Shown here piece by piece: positions 63,401 to 64,000 of a DNA stretch of 64,000 nt. Source of the stretch: Zymoseptoria tritici IPO323 (taxonomy: Eukaryota; Ascomycota; Dothideomycetes; Mycosphaerellales; Mycosphaerellaceae); the NCBI RefSeq assembly GCF_000219625.1, contig NC_018214.1:1116001-1180000 (forward strand), given 5' to 3'. Every line of letters starts with the position of its first letter. The first letter of the stretch is position 1. The notes under the pieces were generated by a model that was not told the origin of the DNA, made no database searches, and saw only the letters and a program-made list of their open reading frames with translations. Position numbers and translations under genes: made by a program.

Positions 63401-64000
63401 TGCAAACCGCTCCTCGTGACTCAAGTGCCAGGCCGGCTCCTCAGGCGAGCTCCAACACATCTGTTCCAAAACAGTCGACAGCTCCCGCTGCGAACGGTCT
63501 GCCAACTCCAACTTCGGCCTCCACTCCGGTCTTCCCCGTTGACAATACAGCGCCCGCTTCATCGGTCATCGCACCCAGCACGAGCTCAGTTGTTCCTCCA
63601 GCCAGCATGCACCAGACCAGTGCGCTTCCAGTCAACGGTGCCGCAATGGAAAGTTTGACGAATGCTGGCTATGCCTCACACGTAGGACGTACGCAGACAT
63701 CAGTACCCCTTACGCCCCAGCCCCTGATCCAGTCGTATGCCGCCGACAAGAACGCTGCCGGCACTTCTCAAGTTGCTCGACCTCCAGCTCCCTTACCAAT
63801 AGGCGCGCAAAATCAGATGCGAGCTCCCGAGTATCAGAATGTACTGCTACCACAGCAATTCACATCTTTTGTGCCCGTCAATACCGCTCACAGCGCCGAA
63901 TTTCCACAGCCGCCCAGCAATTTTGGCTTCTCGTCCCAGCCAGTTCCCTCCTTGGACAACAATAGATCGCTCCCGGTCTGGAGCAGTACCGGCCCGATTC
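60493..64000 (+). CDS. hos3: HOS3-like class II histone deacetylase, partial at its C-terminus
   Basis: Open without introns from the ATG at 60493 to the window end (1169 codons). N-terminal about 150 residues are Ser/Pro-rich. The deacetylase domain spans about 170-620: LHDACYGHRFSR, RPERLHASV, VRPPGHHCSANEPSGFCWLN (His pair, about 345), ILDFDLHHGDGSQ (zinc ligands, about 387), ISAGFDASEWEG and VLEGGYSDRAL (about 569). The remaining 550 residues are low complexity, with a Lys/Arg-rich segment (EEHDRKQKEKLDAERKGRAL). Hos3-type enzymes remove acetyl groups from histones and are fungal-restricted; in yeast Hos3 acts at the bud neck and nuclear pore. The stop codon is beyond the window. Confidence 0.94.
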   Translation, partial: MESNQPFGAPMVPPLETSLDNSNLSQISKPFPVANTRDAPFGKSSNPPTPSMSSPATRRVSQSAAFSNPPSPRLSNAPGARPSSSASSSRRPSSPMIKKRSSRSSLGPGQEELDSPRRPTPKRSISNLITGLREAHTSMELIEEPVPLTAAQVATDYFAKELSGHAEVGTEVETVVMLHDACYGHRFSRLKTNKTSLSMIVERPERLHASVLGASTAYVRLGKHHSEAENAPHPDRPRSSKPPFIIRRSARTLDVTSSFVTDVHGTAWMTELQRMCRAAPEKLAAGVKELDRRPAIGESEAPALHEGDLYLANESQQAFEGALGAVADAVDAIFSESTKTKRAFVAVRPPGHHCSANEPSGFCWLNNVHVGIEYAAQMHGLTHAAILDFDLHHGDGSQAITWERNSQNNIKRLNARNNKQKLGPDIGYYSIHDINSYPCEMGDDEKVQAASLCIENAHGQSIWNVHLQPWKTEAEFWQLYESRYMVLLDKAKTFLQHHASRLRSEGKIQPKAAIYISAGFDASEWEGAGMQRHKVSVPTDFYARITQDIVKLAQEIEGCEGRVISVLEGGYSDRALCSGVLSHLSGLCAAPVTTSTNGVGALMDISDHMTSLSINGLPASQVQQYDKSWWSASNLTALELKVNPPPPAQGKKARIGPQPTYATPTESFAYKVVDTDKFARSIAGTLRDAPDARQAPVLPPPEVDWVVATQELHKLLVPTDRQTKSFTAEELGGVRPKKEAHARAASPANAEGPRQLRDRKAKGPIRAESVHSDGMDSVRAASRSESRSSRRETISVLPSETPAPEKRRVSRRLSAGSTLDVFSSTIEADAPPVPSLPSTQVLGSNHGMKPPPVPINGGLQLNSKKPRAPAKPRKLATSASAPTSPRKAAAPAVPGVLGKQETARPLGTASNAADMESLTSGMKKVTLKLSGTKEEHDRKQKEKLDAERKGRALKAAETRRVNAAAKKAALQTAPRDSSARPAPQASSNTSVPKQSTAPAANGLPTPTSASTPVFPVDNTAPASSVIAPSTSSVVPPASMHQTSALPVNGAAMESLTNAGYASHVGRTQTSVPLTPQPLIQSYAADKNAAGTSQVARPPAPLPIGAQNQMRAPEYQNVLLPQQFTSFVPVNTAHSAEFPQPPSNFGFSSQPVPSLDNNRSLPVWSSTGPI

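Noticed and set aside
1..64000. A secondary-metabolite or other functional gene cluster
   Set aside because: No polyketide synthase, NRPS, terpene cyclase, P450 set, cluster transporter or regulator is present; the genes are ordinary housekeeping genes of unrelated pathways.

Overview
This window is nuclear DNA of a filamentous ascomycete. The genes have short introns (about 49-167 bp) with fungal GTRNGT / CTRAC / YAG signals. The proteins include fungal-restricted families (Pal1, Hos3, Pfa4, Grr1-type F-box), and the one large repeat carries an extreme RIP (repeat-induced point mutation) signature. This points to Pezizomycotina, most likely a Dothideomycete; the class is an inference and the species cannot be told from the sequence.

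Left arm (1-35.7 kb): about 16 genes, nearly all housekeeping. In order: GRR1-like F-box/LRR protein (runs off the left edge), membrane-anchored GH5 hydrolase, a multi-pass membrane protein, Pal1, USB1 snRNA phosphodiesterase, two tandem F-box-like paralogues, an iron alcohol dehydrogenase, a DOMON/cytochrome b561 protein, RPC40, the complex I 49 kDa subunit, Pfa4 palmitoyltransferase, CK2 alpha, an unknown protein, a low-complexity protein, valyl-tRNA synthetase and a 3-hydroxyisobutyrate dehydrogenase-like enzyme. RPC40/complex I 49 kDa and PFA4/CK2 alpha are divergent pairs with short shared promoters. Gene-poor gaps of about 2 kb lie at 16.0-18.0 kb and 32.6-34.8 kb.

Middle (35.9-47.4 kb): a single AT-rich nested transposon. 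A Copia-type LTR retrotransposon on the minus strand has two 171-bp LTRs, a 5-bp target duplication, a half-tRNA-iMet primer site and a polypurine tract. A Tad1-like LINE, also on the minus strand and with its own 14-bp target duplication, interrupts it between integrase and reverse transcriptase. Both are dead. In the Copia part every TCA/CCA (and TGA/TGG) is gone, whereas ACA/GCA often remain. A decayed tRNA cloverleaf lies inside the Copia element.

Right arm (47.7-64 kb): an SRPK-like kinase with a damaged splice donor, cystathionine beta-synthase, the divergent lipid-synthesis pair ERG28 / very-long-chain 3-ketoacyl-CoA reductase, an F-box-like protein with a 12-heptad Ala-rich N-terminus, a MAPEG protein, the divergent pair TIP41 / Aurora kinase, the ATP23 protease and a HOS3 histone deacetylase that runs off the right edge.

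There is no gene cluster in the biosynthetic sense. I saw no clear undescribed multi-gene system. The strongest unusual signals are the context-specific RIP pattern, the tRNA relic, the candidate mitochondrial extension of ValRS and the non-canonical splice donor in the SRPK kinase.
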